Part shown: positions 43,830 to 53,744 of the stretch, in pieces
How positions within the stretch are numbered: position 1 is the first letter of the stretch
Layout of the letters: every line of letters starts with the position of its first letter
Source: Thiocapsa rosea
GTDB taxonomy: Bacteria > Pseudomonadota > Gammaproteobacteria > Chromatiales > Chromatiaceae
Length of the DNA stretch: 64,000 bases
Direction: 5' to 3'
Assembly: GCF_003634315.1 (NCBI RefSeq)
Contig: NZ_RBXL01000001.1
Span: forward strand, 1,472,501 to 1,536,500
Translations under genes and position numbers: made by a program
The notes under the pieces: generated by a model
What the model was told of the DNA's origin: nothing
What the model saw: only the letters and a program-made list of their open reading frames with translations
Databases searched by the model: none

Positions 43830-46800
43830 TGCTCGCCCGTCTGATTCAGTTCGCGCTGACCCAGCGGCTTCTGATGCTGCTGGCCATGCTGGCGCTCATC
43901 GGCGGCGGCTGGCTGGCCTTCAAGGCCACGCCGATCGATGCCTTCCCGGATGTCTCCACCACACAGGTGAAGATCATCGTGAAGGCGCCGGGGATGACGC
44001 CCGAGGAGGTGGAGACGCGCATCACCAATCGGATCGAGCTGGAGATGCTCGGCATCCCGAACCAGACGATGCTGCGCTCCATCGCCAAATATGCCCTGAC
44101 CGACATCACCCTGGATTTCGCCGAGGGCACGGACATCTACTGGGCGCGCCAGCAGGTGGCCGAGCGGCTCGGCGCCATCTGGGGCGATCTGCCCGACGGC
44201 GTGGAAGGCGGGCTCGCGCCCATGACCACGCCGCTCGGGGAGATGTTCATGTTCAGCATCGAGGGCGGCGATCTCTCCCTGGAGGCGCGCCGCGATCTGC
44301 TCGACTGGACCATCCGCCCGGCCCTGCGCGCCGTGCCCGGCGTGGCCGACGTGAACGCGCTCGGTGGCCTGGTCAGCAGCTTCGAGGTGGTGCCGGACAA
44401 TGCCCGCATGGCTGCACGAGGGATCCGACTGTCGGATCTGACCGCCGCGATCACGGCGAACAACCGCAACGACGGTGCCGGACGCCTGAGCGCGGGCGAA
44501 GAGGTCTTGCTGGTCCGCAGCCAGGGTGCGATCAAAACGCTGGAGGATCTCGGCGCCATCGTGGTCGGGGGCGATGCCCGCCAGCCGGTGCGGGTCGCCG
44601 ATATCGCCGAGGTGCGCTTCGGCGCCCTGACCCGCTACGGCGCGGTGACGCGCAACGGCAGCGGCGAGGCGGTCGAGGGTCTGGTGCTGGCCCTGCGCGG
44701 CGCCAATGCGCGCGAGGTCGTGCGCGGCATCCATTCCAAGCTCGACGAGCTGGCGCCGGCGCTGCCGGAGGGTGTGCGCATCGATGTCTTCTACGATCGC
44801 GGTGTCCTGGTCGACAAGGCGATCCACACTGTCACCAAGGCGCTCATCGAGGCGACGGTTCTGGTCTTGATCCTGCTGGTGCTCTTCCTGGGCGATCTGC
44901 GCGCGGCCCTGACGGTCGCCTTGATCCTGCCGCTGTCGGCCTTGGCGACCTTCATCCTGATGCGCCAGTTCGGGTTGTCGGCCAATCTCATGTCCCTGGG
45001 CGGGCTGACCATCGCCATCGGCATGTTGGTGGACGCGGCCGTCGTGGTGGTCGAGAACCTGGTCACGCATCTCAATCGGGGCAGCGCGGGCGGACGCCTG
45101 CCGCGCCTGCACATCCTCTATCGGGCCACCCGCGAGGTGGCGTTGCCGGTCTCCTCCGGCATTCTGGTCATCATCATCGTCTTCCTGCCCTTGCTCACGC
45201 TGCAGGGACTGGAGGGCAAGCTCTTCATGCCGGTGGCGCTGACCATCGTCTTCGCCTTGGCCAGCTCGCTGCTGCTCTCGCTCACGGTCATCCCGGTGCT
45301 GGCGTCCTATCTGTTGGGAAAAGGGGCCGGTGCGAGTCATGGCGGGGGCGAGCACGCCGAACCCTGGCTGGTGCGCATCCTCACCCGGATCTATGTCCCG
45401 GTGCTCGACTGGAGCCTGCGCCATCAGTGGGTTCTGCTGAGCGGGGCGCTGGCCCTGCTGATCGCCGCGGGCGCCCTCTACACCCAAGTCGGCAAATCCT
45501 TCATGCCGACCATGGACGAGGGCGATCTGATCGTCCAGCTGGAGAAGCTGCCTTCGATCAACCTGGCTGAGTCCATCGCCATCGACCAACGCGTCCAAGC
45601 GGCGATCCTTGCGGAGGTGCCGGAGGTCGCGTCGATCATCGCCCGCACGGGCTCGGACGAGCTGGGTCTCGACCCGATGGGGCTGAATCAGACCGACAGC
45701 TTCCTGGTGCTCAAGCCAAACGACACCTGGCGCTTCAAGACCAAGGACGAGCTGATGAACGCCATCCGCGCGGTGTTGGACCGTTTCCCCGGCATGGACT
45801 ACGCCTTTACGCAACCGATCGAGATGCGCGTCTCCGAGATGTTGACCGGGGTGCGCGGCGATCTCGCGGTAAAGATCTTCGGCCCGGACTCCAAACGACT
45901 CAACGCGCTCGCCGAGCAGATCGTCGGGGTGCTGGAAGGCATATCCGGCTCCCAGGATGTCTACACCCCGCGCAACGACGGCGCCCAATACCTGAATCTG
46001 GTGGTCGACCGTCTGGAGGCAGGTCGGCTCGGGGTGGACGCGGACGCCTTGGCCGATCTGCTGCGCGCCCAGGTCGAGGGCCTGACGGTCGGCACACTTG
46101 ATCTGGAAGGCAAGCGCCGCCCGTTGCTGGTGCGCGGCCCCGAGGCGTTGCGCGAGTCGCCCGCCCGCTTTGCCGGACTTCAGGTCTCCTTGCCCGATGG
46201 ACGTGCCGTCCCGCTGAATAACCTGGTGCGGATCGAGCGCATGGAGGGACCGGTGGCCATCTCGCGCGAGCGCGGCAGCCGCATGGCCGTGGCCATCGCC
46301 AACGTCGACGGGCGCGACCTGGTGGGCTTCGTCGCCGAGGCGCGTGCGGCGGTCGCCGAGCAGATCGAGCTGCCGCCCGGCTATCGCCTGGAATGGGGCG
46401 GTGAGTTCGAAAACCAGCAACGTGCCGCGGCGCGTCTGGCCCTGGTGGTGCCGGTCGCGCTGGTGCTGATCTTCCTGGTGCTCTTCTCGACCTTCGGCTC
46501 GGTGAAACAGGCCGCCCTGGTTCTCTCGAATGTGCCCTTCGCGATGATCGGCGGCGTCTTCGCGTTGGCCCTTACAGGCGAGTATCTCTCGGTGCCGGCC
46601 TCGGTCGGCTTCATCGCCCTGCTCGGCATCGCGGTGCTCAACGGCGTGGTGATGGTCACCTACTTCAACCAACTGCGCGCGCTCGGCCGACCCATGCAGG
46701 AAGTGGTCGTCGAGGGCGCGCGGCGGCGTCTGCGTCCCGTGCTCATGACCGCGAGTATCGCGGCCTTCGGCCTGGTGCCGTTGCTCTTCGCGACCGGACC

Positions 46801-46921
46801 CGGATCCGAGATCCAGCGCCCGCTGGCGATCGTCGTCATCGGCGGGCTGGTCTCGGCCACCCTGCTCACGCTCATCCTGTTGCCGATCCTCTACCGACGT
46901 TTCGGTGCGGAGCGAGTCTAA
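43829..46921 (+). CDS. Heavy-metal efflux RND permease (CusA/CzcA family)
   Basis: The 1030-residue proton-driven permease has twelve membrane helices and two large periplasmic loops. HME-family signatures include IDAFPDVSTTQVKI, EGTDIYWARQQVAERL, and helix IV GGLTIAIGMLVDAAVVVVEN with the proton-relay Asp. Helix IV resembles CusA (monovalent Cu/Ag) more than CzcA's DFG form, while the porter motifs look Czc-like, so the metal is uncertain. It is the third gene of the efflux operon under the TTCAG box. Confidence 0.92.
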   Translation: MLARLIQFALTQRLLMLLAMLALIGGGWLAFKATPIDAFPDVSTTQVKIIVKAPGMTPEEVETRITNRIELEMLGIPNQTMLRSIAKYALTDITLDFAEGTDIYWARQQVAERLGAIWGDLPDGVEGGLAPMTTPLGEMFMFSIEGGDLSLEARRDLLDWTIRPALRAVPGVADVNALGGLVSSFEVVPDNARMAARGIRLSDLTAAITANNRNDGAGRLSAGEEVLLVRSQGAIKTLEDLGAIVVGGDARQPVRVADIAEVRFGALTRYGAVTRNGSGEAVEGLVLALRGANAREVVRGIHSKLDELAPALPEGVRIDVFYDRGVLVDKAIHTVTKALIEATVLVLILLVLFLGDLRAALTVALILPLSALATFILMRQFGLSANLMSLGGLTIAIGMLVDAAVVVVENLVTHLNRGSAGGRLPRLHILYRATREVALPVSSGILVIIIVFLPLLTLQGLEGKLFMPVALTIVFALASSLLLSLTVIPVLASYLLGKGAGASHGGGEHAEPWLVRILTRIYVPVLDWSLRHQWVLLSGALALLIAAGALYTQVGKSFMPTMDEGDLIVQLEKLPSINLAESIAIDQRVQAAILAEVPEVASIIARTGSDELGLDPMGLNQTDSFLVLKPNDTWRFKTKDELMNAIRAVLDRFPGMDYAFTQPIEMRVSEMLTGVRGDLAVKIFGPDSKRLNALAEQIVGVLEGISGSQDVYTPRNDGAQYLNLVVDRLEAGRLGVDADALADLLRAQVEGLTVGTLDLEGKRRPLLVRGPEALRESPARFAGLQVSLPDGRAVPLNNLVRIERMEGPVAISRERGSRMAVAIANVDGRDLVGFVAEARAAVAEQIELPPGYRLEWGGEFENQQRAAARLALVVPVALVLIFLVLFSTFGSVKQAALVLSNVPFAMIGGVFALALTGEYLSVPASVGFIALLGIAVLNGVVMVTYFNQLRALGRPMQEVVVEGARRRLRPVLMTASIAAFGLVPLLFATGPGSEIQRPLAIVVIGGLVSATLLTLILLPILYRRFGAERV

Positions 46922-47002
46922 TCGCTTAAGGGCGACGCGACCGTGTCGAATCGGGACGATGCCCGACAACAGGGACTCATGACCTTACGGAGAATTACAA
47001 CC

Positions 47003-47401
47003 ATGTCGAAATCAACCTTGAATGCCCTGGCGGCACTCATTGTGCTGGCCACGACGGTGATCCCGAGCCATGCCGGCGATCTGAAACTGCTCCTCGACGA
47101 AACAACATCGGTGATCCCGACCGACGTCACTTATCGACTCTCGCCCGACGGACTCGAGGTCAAGGGCTGGGTCGCAAAACGCACTGCGCACGCCGGGCGG
47201 ATGCAGGGCCATGTGGAAATCAGGCTGCTTGACGAGACCGGCTTGGTGCTCGCGCACAAAGACACCTCCATGGTCCATTACTCACCGACGCGATCCAATC
47301 CGCAGAAGGCCAGCTTCAGCACGCTGGTGCCCGAGGTGCCGTCCGGGACCGCGACCATCGAGGTGGCGCACCGGGTCGGTAAGACCTCGGCCGAGCGCTG
47401 A
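47003..47401 (+). CDS. Small periplasmic protein of the efflux operon
   Basis: The 132-residue protein has a signal peptide (LNALAALIVLATTVIPSHAG) and a single beta-rich domain (YRLSPDGLEVKGWVAKRTAH, GHVEIRLLDETGLVLAHKD). No named family is recognised. The start 47003 is preceded by GGAG; 46979 is an alternative. It lies 81 bp after the permease and 51 bp before the DUF3240 gene, so it may help metal sensing or delivery in the periplasm, by position only. Confidence 0.65.
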   Translation: MSKSTLNALAALIVLATTVIPSHAGDLKLLLDETTSVIPTDVTYRLSPDGLEVKGWVAKRTAHAGRMQGHVEIRLLDETGLVLAHKDTSMVHYSPTRSNPQKASFSTLVPEVPSGTATIEVAHRVGKTSAER

Positions 47402-47452
47402 GCGCGGTCGGATGAATCGCATCGATCACACGCCCGGAGAAAAGGCCGCAAC

Positions 47453-47755
47453 ATGCAACACCATCTGCTCCATCTGATCGTCCCTCTGCAGGCGGAAGAC
47501 GCGCTCGTCGAGTGGCTTCTCGAGCGCGAGGACATTCCCGGCTTCACCAGCAGCGCGGTCGCCGGGCACGGCTCGTCCGAGCGATCCATGACTACCGCCG
47601 AGCAGGTCGCCGGGCGCAGTCGGCGGGTGATGTTCATGCTGCTGCTTCCCGAAGAGACTGCTCAGGCGGTGCTCGCAGGATTGGGAGACGAGTTCGGGGG
47701 CAGCGGCATCCATTACTGGCTGGTACCGGCCATTGCGTACGGTCGATTGGTTTAA
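47453..47755 (+). CDS. DUF3240 protein
   Basis: The 100-residue PII-like small protein matches DUF3240 (HHLLHLIVPLQAEDALVEWLLE, GFTSSAVAGHGSS, EQVAGRSRRVMFMLLLPEE, IHYWLVPAIAYGRL). Genes of this family are often placed next to CzcA-type pumps, as here. It may be a cytosolic effector or metal-linked signal protein. It converges with the ligase gene, overlapping by 4 bp. Confidence 0.82.
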   Translation: MQHHLLHLIVPLQAEDALVEWLLEREDIPGFTSSAVAGHGSSERSMTTAEQVAGRSRRVMFMLLLPEETAQAVLAGLGDEFGGSGIHYWLVPAIAYGRLV

Positions 47756-48678
47756 AGGGTCTCGACCCTCCGCAGGAAGCTCGCGAAACGGGGCAGCCCG
47801 TTTATCGTGCGCCCGTGGTATTTGAAGTTGACGACACTGCCCTCGGGCGGCGGGTCGTCGCGCTCGGCATCGCTGAAACCTGTGCCGAGCCGGAAGCGAG
47901 TGCCGTCCGCCTCCTCGACCAGAAGTGAACCCATCCGCCCTTCATGCCGCCCTCGACCCGGGAGATGGGCGATCACCCGCGCGTCGGCTTCCAGGTAGGG
48001 TTTGACCTTGAGGAGATCGGCCGTCCGTCCGATGCGGTAGAGCGAATCGCGTCGATGCAGCATCAAGCCTTCGCCGCCCGCGGCGACCACCTGCTCCAAT
48101 GCGGCCATCAAGGCGTCATGATCCGCAACGTGGGTCTGCTCGACCAGCATGAGGAAGGGGCTCGGCGAGGCCTCGACTAGCCCTCGTAACACGTTCAACC
48201 GGGTCTCGAAATCGCCCGGGTGGTCGGGTAGGTCGAACACCATATAGCGGACACGACGCCAAGCGTCTTCGTCCGGCACGGATCGTCGCACCGTTCCCGA
48301 CAGGAGGGCAAAGGTGCCACGGCCCATCCAGAGTTCTCCGTCGAGCGCAACCGCGGGAAAATCGGCCGTGAACCAGGCGGGCGCCGTGATCGGCATGCCG
48401 CCGCGCGTGATGAGACGGCGCCCGTTCCAGTAACCGCGTACACCGTCGAGCTTCTCGCTGAGCAGGTAGGCGCCGAGATCGACACCGGGGCGATAGACCT
48501 CCCCCAGTGCCAAACCGGGCACCGTTCGCGTCGTCGTCGACGCGCCCGCAGGAACACGCGTGGCCGACGACACATCCCCCGAAGCAATCGCCTCCTCGCT
48601 TGTTGCTGCGGCCGGGCCGTGAAGCAGGCCGAAGAGAAGCAGGGAAAGCCCCCATCGAAAACTGGACCGGTGCGGCAT
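47752..48678 (-). CDS. Periplasmic ATP-dependent DNA ligase (LigE type)
   Basis: The 308-residue protein has a signal peptide (SLLLFGLLHGPAAA) and the nucleotidyltransferase motif I EKLDGVRGYW with the AMP-accepting Lys at residue 76. Motif III/IIIa (ALDGELWMGRG, YMVFDLP), motif IV (GGEGLMLHR) and motif V (LLKVKPYLEADARV) follow, plus a small OB domain. Exported minimal ligases of this type are found in competent or biofilm-forming proteobacteria and may repair extracellular DNA. It is transcribed alone. Confidence 0.88.
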   Translation of the reverse strand: MPHRSSFRWGLSLLLFGLLHGPAAATSEEAIASGDVSSATRVPAGASTTTRTVPGLALGEVYRPGVDLGAYLLSEKLDGVRGYWNGRRLITRGGMPITAPAWFTADFPAVALDGELWMGRGTFALLSGTVRRSVPDEDAWRRVRYMVFDLPDHPGDFETRLNVLRGLVEASPSPFLMLVEQTHVADHDALMAALEQVVAAGGEGLMLHRRDSLYRIGRTADLLKVKPYLEADARVIAHLPGRGRHEGRMGSLLVEEADGTRFRLGTGFSDAERDDPPPEGSVVNFKYHGRTINGLPRFASFLRRVETL

Positions 48679-49027
48679 CGATCACGTTCCGTTGATATTT
48701 CGATGGCGACACTTTAGCCCACATCAGCAAACACACAAAACAAGAATACACGAAACGATTCGGATACCGCATCAGCATCAGCGTTGCGCGATGCGCGTCA
48801 ACGACCCCGCTGGCTCTATATGACGCCCTTGACCGCCGTCCGATTGACCCTCCGCGCAAATCCGATTGTTTTACTCAATACATTAAATCCGTCCCGCGGC
48901 ATTCTTTCCTGTGCCGACATGGGCTAACGTGACCGCATTGTTGCGCTGCACAAAAACCGTCCCGACGACCTGTGGACGTTTGACCCGAGCGCTCGGCTTC
49001 ACGGCCGCTTGTCAGGACCACAAGACC
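48679..49027. other. Divergent intergenic region, no gene seen
   Basis: These 349 bp lie between the divergent ligase and malate:quinone oxidoreductase genes. AT-rich patches at 48680-48760 and 48865-48890 are the probable promoter zones. I could not settle on -35/-10 pairs. The quinone oxidoreductase frame continues upstream to 48911, but without homology. Confidence 0.4.
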
Positions 49028-50461
49028 ATGACTGCTTCGACCCACTACGACGTCCTCATCGTCGGTGCCGGCGTCACCGGTACCGCACTCCTCTATCAGC
49101 TGGCGAAATTCACCGACCTGAACCGACTTTGCCTGGTCGAGAAATACGACAGCATCGCCACGGTCAACTCGCACGCGCACAACAACAGCCAAACCATTCA
49201 CTGCGGCGACATCGAGACCAACTACACGCTGGAAAAGGCGCGCGCCATCAAACGCACGGCCTATATGGTGATCAACTACGCGACCAAGCTTGCCCCTCGC
49301 GATCGCGATCGCATCATCCACCGGATGCCGAAGATGGTGCTGGGCGTGGGCGAGACCGAATGTCGCTACATCCGTGATCGCTACGAGCGCTTTAAGGGGC
49401 TCTATCCGCGCATGGAGCTGCTCGAGCGCAAGGATATCGCGGACATCGAGCCCAACGTCGCCCTCGTGGACGGGACCTGGCGCAAGGAGGAGATCGTCGC
49501 GACGGGCACACGGGATGATTATTGTGCCGTCGACTTCCAGGCCCTGGCCCAATCCTTCTCGGCCGATTGCGTGCGGCTGGACCGGCAAACCTCAAAACAG
49601 ATCACCCAGTTGTTCTCGACCAAGGTCGATAAGATCCGCCGCGACGGCCAGGATTACGTCTTGGAAACCAACCGAGGTTTGTTGAAGGCGCGAGCACTCG
49701 TCGTCTGCGCGGGCGGACACTCGCTCTTGATGGCCCAGGAGATGGGGCTGGGATTGGAATACTCCTGCATGCCGGTCGCCGGGTCCTTCTATTTCGCCCC
49801 CGAGGCGCTGAACGGCAAGGTCTACACCGTCCAGAATCCGAGCCTGCCGTTCGCCGCGGTCCACGGCGACCACGACATCAAGGAAACCGGCAAGACCCGC
49901 TTCGGGCCGACCGCCTTCATGCTGCCGATGCTCGAGCGCTACAACCGCGAGAGCATCCCCGAGTTCTTTAAGGTCCTGAGGTTCGATCGGCGGGTTGCCG
50001 CAGCCTTCTGGGCCATGCTCAAAGAGCGCGATATCCGCCACTACATCCTACGCAATTTCCTTTACGAGGTACCGGGCCTGAATCGCCATTTCTTCGTGCG
50101 CGAGATCCGCAAGATCGTCCCCTCGATCAGGGCGGCCGACATCACCTATGCCGAGCGCTTCGGCGGGCTGCGACCCCAGTTGATCGACAAGGAGTCCGGC
50201 AAGCTGCGCATGGGCGAGGCCAAGATCACCAACGAGGCCGGCCTCATCTTCAACATGACCCCGTCGCCGGGCGGTACCAGTTGTCTGGGCAGCGGCGAGA
50301 CCGACATGCGCTCGATCGCGGCCTATCTGGGTGCCTGTATCGACGAGCGGTCGCTCGCTCGCGAGCTGCTGATGGGGTACGAGGATACGCGCGGTCATGG
50401 CGATGCGACTGCGGGGGTGGAGACGGAATCGGAGGCGGTGGCGCTAGCCGAGGCGGTCTAA
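49028..50461 (+). CDS. mqo: Malate:quinone oxidoreductase-like FAD enzyme
   Basis: About 477 residues from the ATG at 49028. The FAD-binding Rossmann motif is YDVLIVGAGVTGTALLYQLA, followed by the Mqo-like segment VEKYDSIATVNSHAHNNSQT and later FGPTAFMLPMLERYN and NMTPSPGGTSCLGSGETD. Mqo is a peripheral membrane enzyme oxidising malate to oxaloacetate with reduction of quinone. The sequence resembles the epsilonproteobacterial Mqo branch, and related FAD-dependent 2-hydroxyacid oxidases cannot be excluded. A repeat element begins 2 bp after the stop. Confidence 0.78.
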   Translation: MTASTHYDVLIVGAGVTGTALLYQLAKFTDLNRLCLVEKYDSIATVNSHAHNNSQTIHCGDIETNYTLEKARAIKRTAYMVINYATKLAPRDRDRIIHRMPKMVLGVGETECRYIRDRYERFKGLYPRMELLERKDIADIEPNVALVDGTWRKEEIVATGTRDDYCAVDFQALAQSFSADCVRLDRQTSKQITQLFSTKVDKIRRDGQDYVLETNRGLLKARALVVCAGGHSLLMAQEMGLGLEYSCMPVAGSFYFAPEALNGKVYTVQNPSLPFAAVHGDHDIKETGKTRFGPTAFMLPMLERYNRESIPEFFKVLRFDRRVAAAFWAMLKERDIRHYILRNFLYEVPGLNRHFFVREIRKIVPSIRAADITYAERFGGLRPQLIDKESGKLRMGEAKITNEAGLIFNMTPSPGGTSCLGSGETDMRSIAAYLGACIDERSLARELLMGYEDTRGHGDATAGVETESEAVALAEAV

Positions 50462-50463
50462 AA

Positions 50464-50547
50464 TGAATCGCGCCCTTGCGGGCGTATGTTGGGCTGGAGG
50501 CCGTTTCGGCGTCCGTGTCACCAACAACGTCCGAGGGACGCGATTCA
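50464..50547 (+). repeat. 84-bp TGAATCGCG element
   Basis: A solitary copy with TGAATCGCGCCCTTGCGGG at the left and GGGACGCGATTCA at the right. The unit length equals the other copies. It sits 2 bp downstream of the mqo stop. Confidence 0.72.
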
Positions 50548-50662
50548 GAGGTAAAAAACGAGGAAGGGTGTTGTCGGTCACTTTATCCCACGAGAACTCC
50601 TCAGAGTAATCCGCGCTGACCCTACCGGTGACGAGGCAACCGCAGACAACTCAGATCCGATA

Positions 50663-51604
50663 TTAGTGCACCGGGGCGTTCGCCTCCCGGTCGTGCGAAG
50701 GTGAACCAGGTTCCCCGCCCACCAGCTCGGCTGTGTCGGTTGGCCCGGCGCGGCGTCCATGCAGCCCCGCCAACAGCAGGACGATGGGCATCTCCACCAC
50801 CAGGAAGAGCGTGGCGAACAGCACGAGCTCGACCCGCCCGAAGACCGTGATCCCGATCAGCGCGACCAGGGCCAGGTTGCGCACGCCGAATTCCAAGAGG
50901 AGCGTGAATCGGTCCCGCCGATTCAGCCCGACCATCCAGCCCAGCACCCAGCCGGTCAGCATGGCGGTGACGAAGAAGATCAGCGCCGCCGTGACCATCG
51001 GGCCCAGACCGCTCGCCAGATCAGCCCGCTGCGCGTAGAGGATGGCGCCGACCAGGATCGCCAGTCCCAGCAGGCTGAGCCGCCGCAACCATCGCCCGAC
51101 GTGGCGCACCAACCCCGGCCACCCGTGCCGCAGCGCCATCCCCAGGCCCAGGGGCAGGACCATCAGCAGCACCAATTGACCGACCATGCGCGCGAAGGGG
51201 ACCGGGATCGCGTCCTGCCGATCGAGAAACAGGGCCATACCGGCGGCAGTCAGCAGCGGCATGCTGATCAGGGCCAGGAGCGTGGAGAGCGCGGTCAGGG
51301 TCACCGACAGGGCGAGATTGGCCCGCGCCAGGTAGGTATAGACATTGGAGAGCGCACCGCCGGGGCTTGCCGCCAGCAGGATCATCCCGGCTACGACCGT
51401 CGGCTCCGGGCGCAGTGCCCAGATCAGCGCGGCGGCGATCGCGGGCAGCAGCAGGAGCTGGCCCAGGGTCGCCACCAGGACCGCCTTGGGGTAGACGACG
51501 ACGCGCCGCAAGTCCCCCGGCGTCAGTTCCAGCCCCACCGCCAACATCAACAGCCAGACCAGTGCTGGAACGGCCAGGTCGGCTATTGGATCGAGATTGG
51601 TCAT
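50663..51604 (-). CDS. Bile acid:sodium symporter (BASS) family transporter
   Basis: The 313-residue protein has nine or ten membrane helices and the BASS-type motifs VWLLMLAVGLELTPGDL and LLAASPGGALSNVYTYLARANLALSVTLTALSTLLA. It also has the second inverted-repeat core (FGVRNLALVALIGITVFG). Members move organic anions with sodium. Bacterial substrates include pyruvate-like and sterol-like acids, and the substrate here is unknown. The polar C-terminal tail (TAELVGGEPGSPSHD) is non-conserved. Confidence 0.85.
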   Translation of the reverse strand: MTNLDPIADLAVPALVWLLMLAVGLELTPGDLRRVVVYPKAVLVATLGQLLLLPAIAAALIWALRPEPTVVAGMILLAASPGGALSNVYTYLARANLALSVTLTALSTLLALISMPLLTAAGMALFLDRQDAIPVPFARMVGQLVLLMVLPLGLGMALRHGWPGLVRHVGRWLRRLSLLGLAILVGAILYAQRADLASGLGPMVTAALIFFVTAMLTGWVLGWMVGLNRRDRFTLLLEFGVRNLALVALIGITVFGRVELVLFATLFLVVEMPIVLLLAGLHGRRAGPTDTAELVGGEPGSPSHDREANAPVH

Positions 51605-51612
51605 CTACAATC

Positions 51613-51760
51613 CTCGTTGTCGTTGTCGTTGTCGTTGTCGTAATCGTTGATTGACATCGGTCCCCAAGCGCAGGACCAACTGCCGCGGGCCTCGCAGTCC
51701 ATCCCTTGAACATCCGTCGATCGGTGCCGCTTCGATCGCCTCGATTACGACAACGACAAC
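51613..51760. repeat. GTTGTC-hexamer inverted repeat, copy 2
   Basis: Tandem GTTGTC units ending GTAATCG (about 51613-51646) face CGATTACGACAACGACAAC (about 51742-51760), as at 6030-6096. Here the loop is about 95 bp of unrelated sequence. The copy fills the gap between the transporter gene start and the end of the sigma-54 activator gene. Confidence 0.7.
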
Positions 51761-51781
51761 GGAGCCAAAGTAAACCGTTCC

Positions 51782-53473
51782 CTAAGGCCGCCGGGGCCGA
51801 GACCCAACCGGCCGTGCGATCCCCAGTTTCAGCATCCGCGAGCGCAGGGTGTTGGGATTGATCCCGAGGCGTTCCGCGGCGTTCCCCGTCCCGTTGATCC
51901 GCCAGTCGCAGGCGGCACAGACGGCTAGGATGTGGTCACGTTCCACCTCGCCCAGGGTGCGATTGTCGGTCTCGGCGGACCGGTTGTCCGTCGTTGCCCG
52001 AGCGCCCGTCGTGGTGCGCGGGAGCACGTCCACCACCATGGTCGCGCCCGGCGACAGGATCATGGATCGCTCCACGATATTCCCCAACTCCCGCACATTG
52101 CCTGGCCAGTCATAGGCCATCAGCGCCGCGACGGCCCGGTCCGGGATACGCAGCGCCGGCCGGCCAAGCTTGGCCCGCAGCTTCTCGACGAAATAGGCCG
52201 TCAGGAGCGCGATGTCCTCCTTGCGCTCGCGCAGGGGCGGTACCGTGATCGGAAAGACGCTCAAACGATAGAAGAGGTCCGGGCGGAAACTGCCGTCCCG
52301 AGACATGGCCTCCAGATCCCGATTGGTGCTGGCGATGACCCGGGCATCGCTGCGCCGGGTCGCCGTCGCGCCCAGCCGCTCGAACTCGCCGCTTTGCAAG
52401 ACCCGCAGCAGCTTGGCCTGCAACTCCAGCGGCAGCTCGCCGATCTCGTCCAGGACCAGGGTCCCGCCGTGGGCCACCTCGAAGCGCCCTATCTTGCGTG
52501 CGATGGCCCCGGTAAAGGCGCCTTTCTCGTGGCCGAACAGCTCGCTCTCGATCAGGGTTGTGGGCAGGGCGGCGCAATTCACCCGGATCAGCGGGTGTTC
52601 CGCCCGTCGGCTGCGCCGGTGGATCGCGGTCGCGATCAGGTCCTTGCCCGTGCCGGTCTCGCCCAACACCAGCACCGTGCTGTCCGTTCGGGCGACTTGC
52701 TCGACTTGCAGCAGGACCCGGCGCAGGATCGGACTCTCGCCGACCAGGTCATCGAAACTGCCGCAGAGCAGCGCCTCCTCCCGCCACACGGCGTTTTCCG
52801 CCTCCACCCGCTCCCGCAGGGCCACGTTCTCCGCCAGGGCCCCCTTGAGCGCCGTCTCCTTGCGTCTGCGCATCAGCGCATTGGCGAAGATACCGGCGAT
52901 GAGCCGCAACCGCCGCACGAGGTCATCGGGCCAGGCGTGCTCCCGTCGTACCGCCCCGAACGAGACCCAACCGAGCACCTGTGCGTCCGCGGACAGCGGA
53001 AAGACCGCCAGAGACTTCTGCCCGAGACGCAGCAGTGATTGGCGGTCCAGCGACGCCTCCGGCGTCAGGTCCGACAGCCGCTGCGCGATCGTCGGGAGCC
53101 CGGCCCGCACCCGCGCCACCAGATAGGGAAAGTGGGCCTCCGCCAGCGGCGAGGGGATCGGTGCGATGCCCTCCTGCGCCCAGGAATGGGTGACGGTCCA
53201 TTGTGCCAACGCGTCGTCGAAGCGCCCGATGGTGCAGCGGTCGAGCCCCAGGAACCGCACGATCCGGCGCAGCGCGGCCTGAATGTGGGCGTCCAGTGCG
53301 CCGGCCTCCACGTTGATGAAGGAGGCCGCGAGATCCGTCAGCAGGTCCTCGAAGCTGGTCTCGGACTGAGCCACCCAGTCGGGCGACGCAGCTTCCCCGG
53401 GGTCGCGGGCAAGCGGTGCTGGATCATTCACGGCGTCCTCCGGGAGGTCCCCTGGGGTAGCGGCGCGCATCAC
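51782..53473 (-). CDS. Sigma-54-dependent activator with GAF sensor
   Basis: The 563-residue protein has an N-terminal GAF-like sensor (about 45-205). The AAA+ domain carries Walker A GETGTGKD (271-278), the sigma-54-contact loop GAFTGA (318-323), VLDEIGEL Walker B and the arginine-finger region. A Fis-type HTH is at the C-terminus ([18 protein letters not shown]). The start codon is GTG at 53473. That codon overlaps a CGATATTTCG palindrome, copies of which lie at 53568-53594, so autoregulation is likely. It is divergent from the STAS-sulfatase operon, its probable target. Confidence 0.9.
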   Translation of the reverse strand: MMRAATPGDLPEDAVNDPAPLARDPGEAASPDWVAQSETSFEDLLTDLAASFINVEAGALDAHIQAALRRIVRFLGLDRCTIGRFDDALAQWTVTHSWAQEGIAPIPSPLAEAHFPYLVARVRAGLPTIAQRLSDLTPEASLDRQSLLRLGQKSLAVFPLSADAQVLGWVSFGAVRREHAWPDDLVRRLRLIAGIFANALMRRRKETALKGALAENVALRERVEAENAVWREEALLCGSFDDLVGESPILRRVLLQVEQVARTDSTVLVLGETGTGKDLIATAIHRRSRRAEHPLIRVNCAALPTTLIESELFGHEKGAFTGAIARKIGRFEVAHGGTLVLDEIGELPLELQAKLLRVLQSGEFERLGATATRRSDARVIASTNRDLEAMSRDGSFRPDLFYRLSVFPITVPPLRERKEDIALLTAYFVEKLRAKLGRPALRIPDRAVAALMAYDWPGNVRELGNIVERSMILSPGATMVVDVLPRTTTGARATTDNRSAETDNRTLGEVERDHILAVCAACDWRINGTGNAAERLGINPNTLRSRMLKLGIARPVGSRPRRP

Positions 53474-53482
53474 GATATTTCG
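53473..53482. promoter_or_regulatory. CGATATTTCG site at the activator start codon
   Basis: Near-palindromic copy of the CGATATNTCG motif, positioned to block or modulate expression of the activator gene itself. Confidence 0.45.
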
Positions 53483-53567
53483 CGACAGAGCCTACCCGAG
53501 TTTGATCAGGCCGTCATCGGCAGTGTGATGGCCGGGGGCAGTCGCCGGGTTGCCGATCGGCAGGACA

Positions 53568-53594
53568 CGATATTTCGTAAGAAACGATATATCG
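53568..53594. promoter_or_regulatory. Twin CGATATNTCG sites, putative upstream activating sequence
   Basis: CGATATTTCG (53568-53577) and the perfect palindrome CGATATATCG (53585-53594) lie 17 bp apart centre to centre. They are about 125-150 bp upstream of the sigma-54 promoter at 53717. Position and pairing are as expected for an enhancer-binding protein. Confidence 0.55.
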
Positions 53595-53716
53595 CGAACA
53601 GTCTCGTTGAATGTCGTCGTTTCACGCCCGGGACGGGGCCTCCGCGGCGACACCGGTCGAAGCCAAAAAGATTCTTTTCAATCGGTTGCCTTTCTCCCAA
53701 GCGATTCCGTCGGTTA

Positions 53717-53731
53717 TGGCCCGTGTCCTGC
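53717..53731 (+). promoter_or_regulatory. Predicted sigma-54 promoter
   Basis: TGGCCCGTGTCCTGC has the invariant GG (53718-53719) and GC (53730-53731) with the correct 10-bp spacing and matches the TGGC and G of the -24 consensus. Transcription would start about 53742, almost at the STAS gene ATG (53745). Confidence 0.6.
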
Positions 53732-53744
53732 TCTGTGACGGCGC

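Noticed and set aside
43664-46969. 1101-codon minus-strand open frame opposite the efflux permease
   Set aside because: It mirrors the permease codons, is dominated by His, Gln, Asp, Arg and Gly, and shows no signal or domain; the plus-strand gene is unambiguous.
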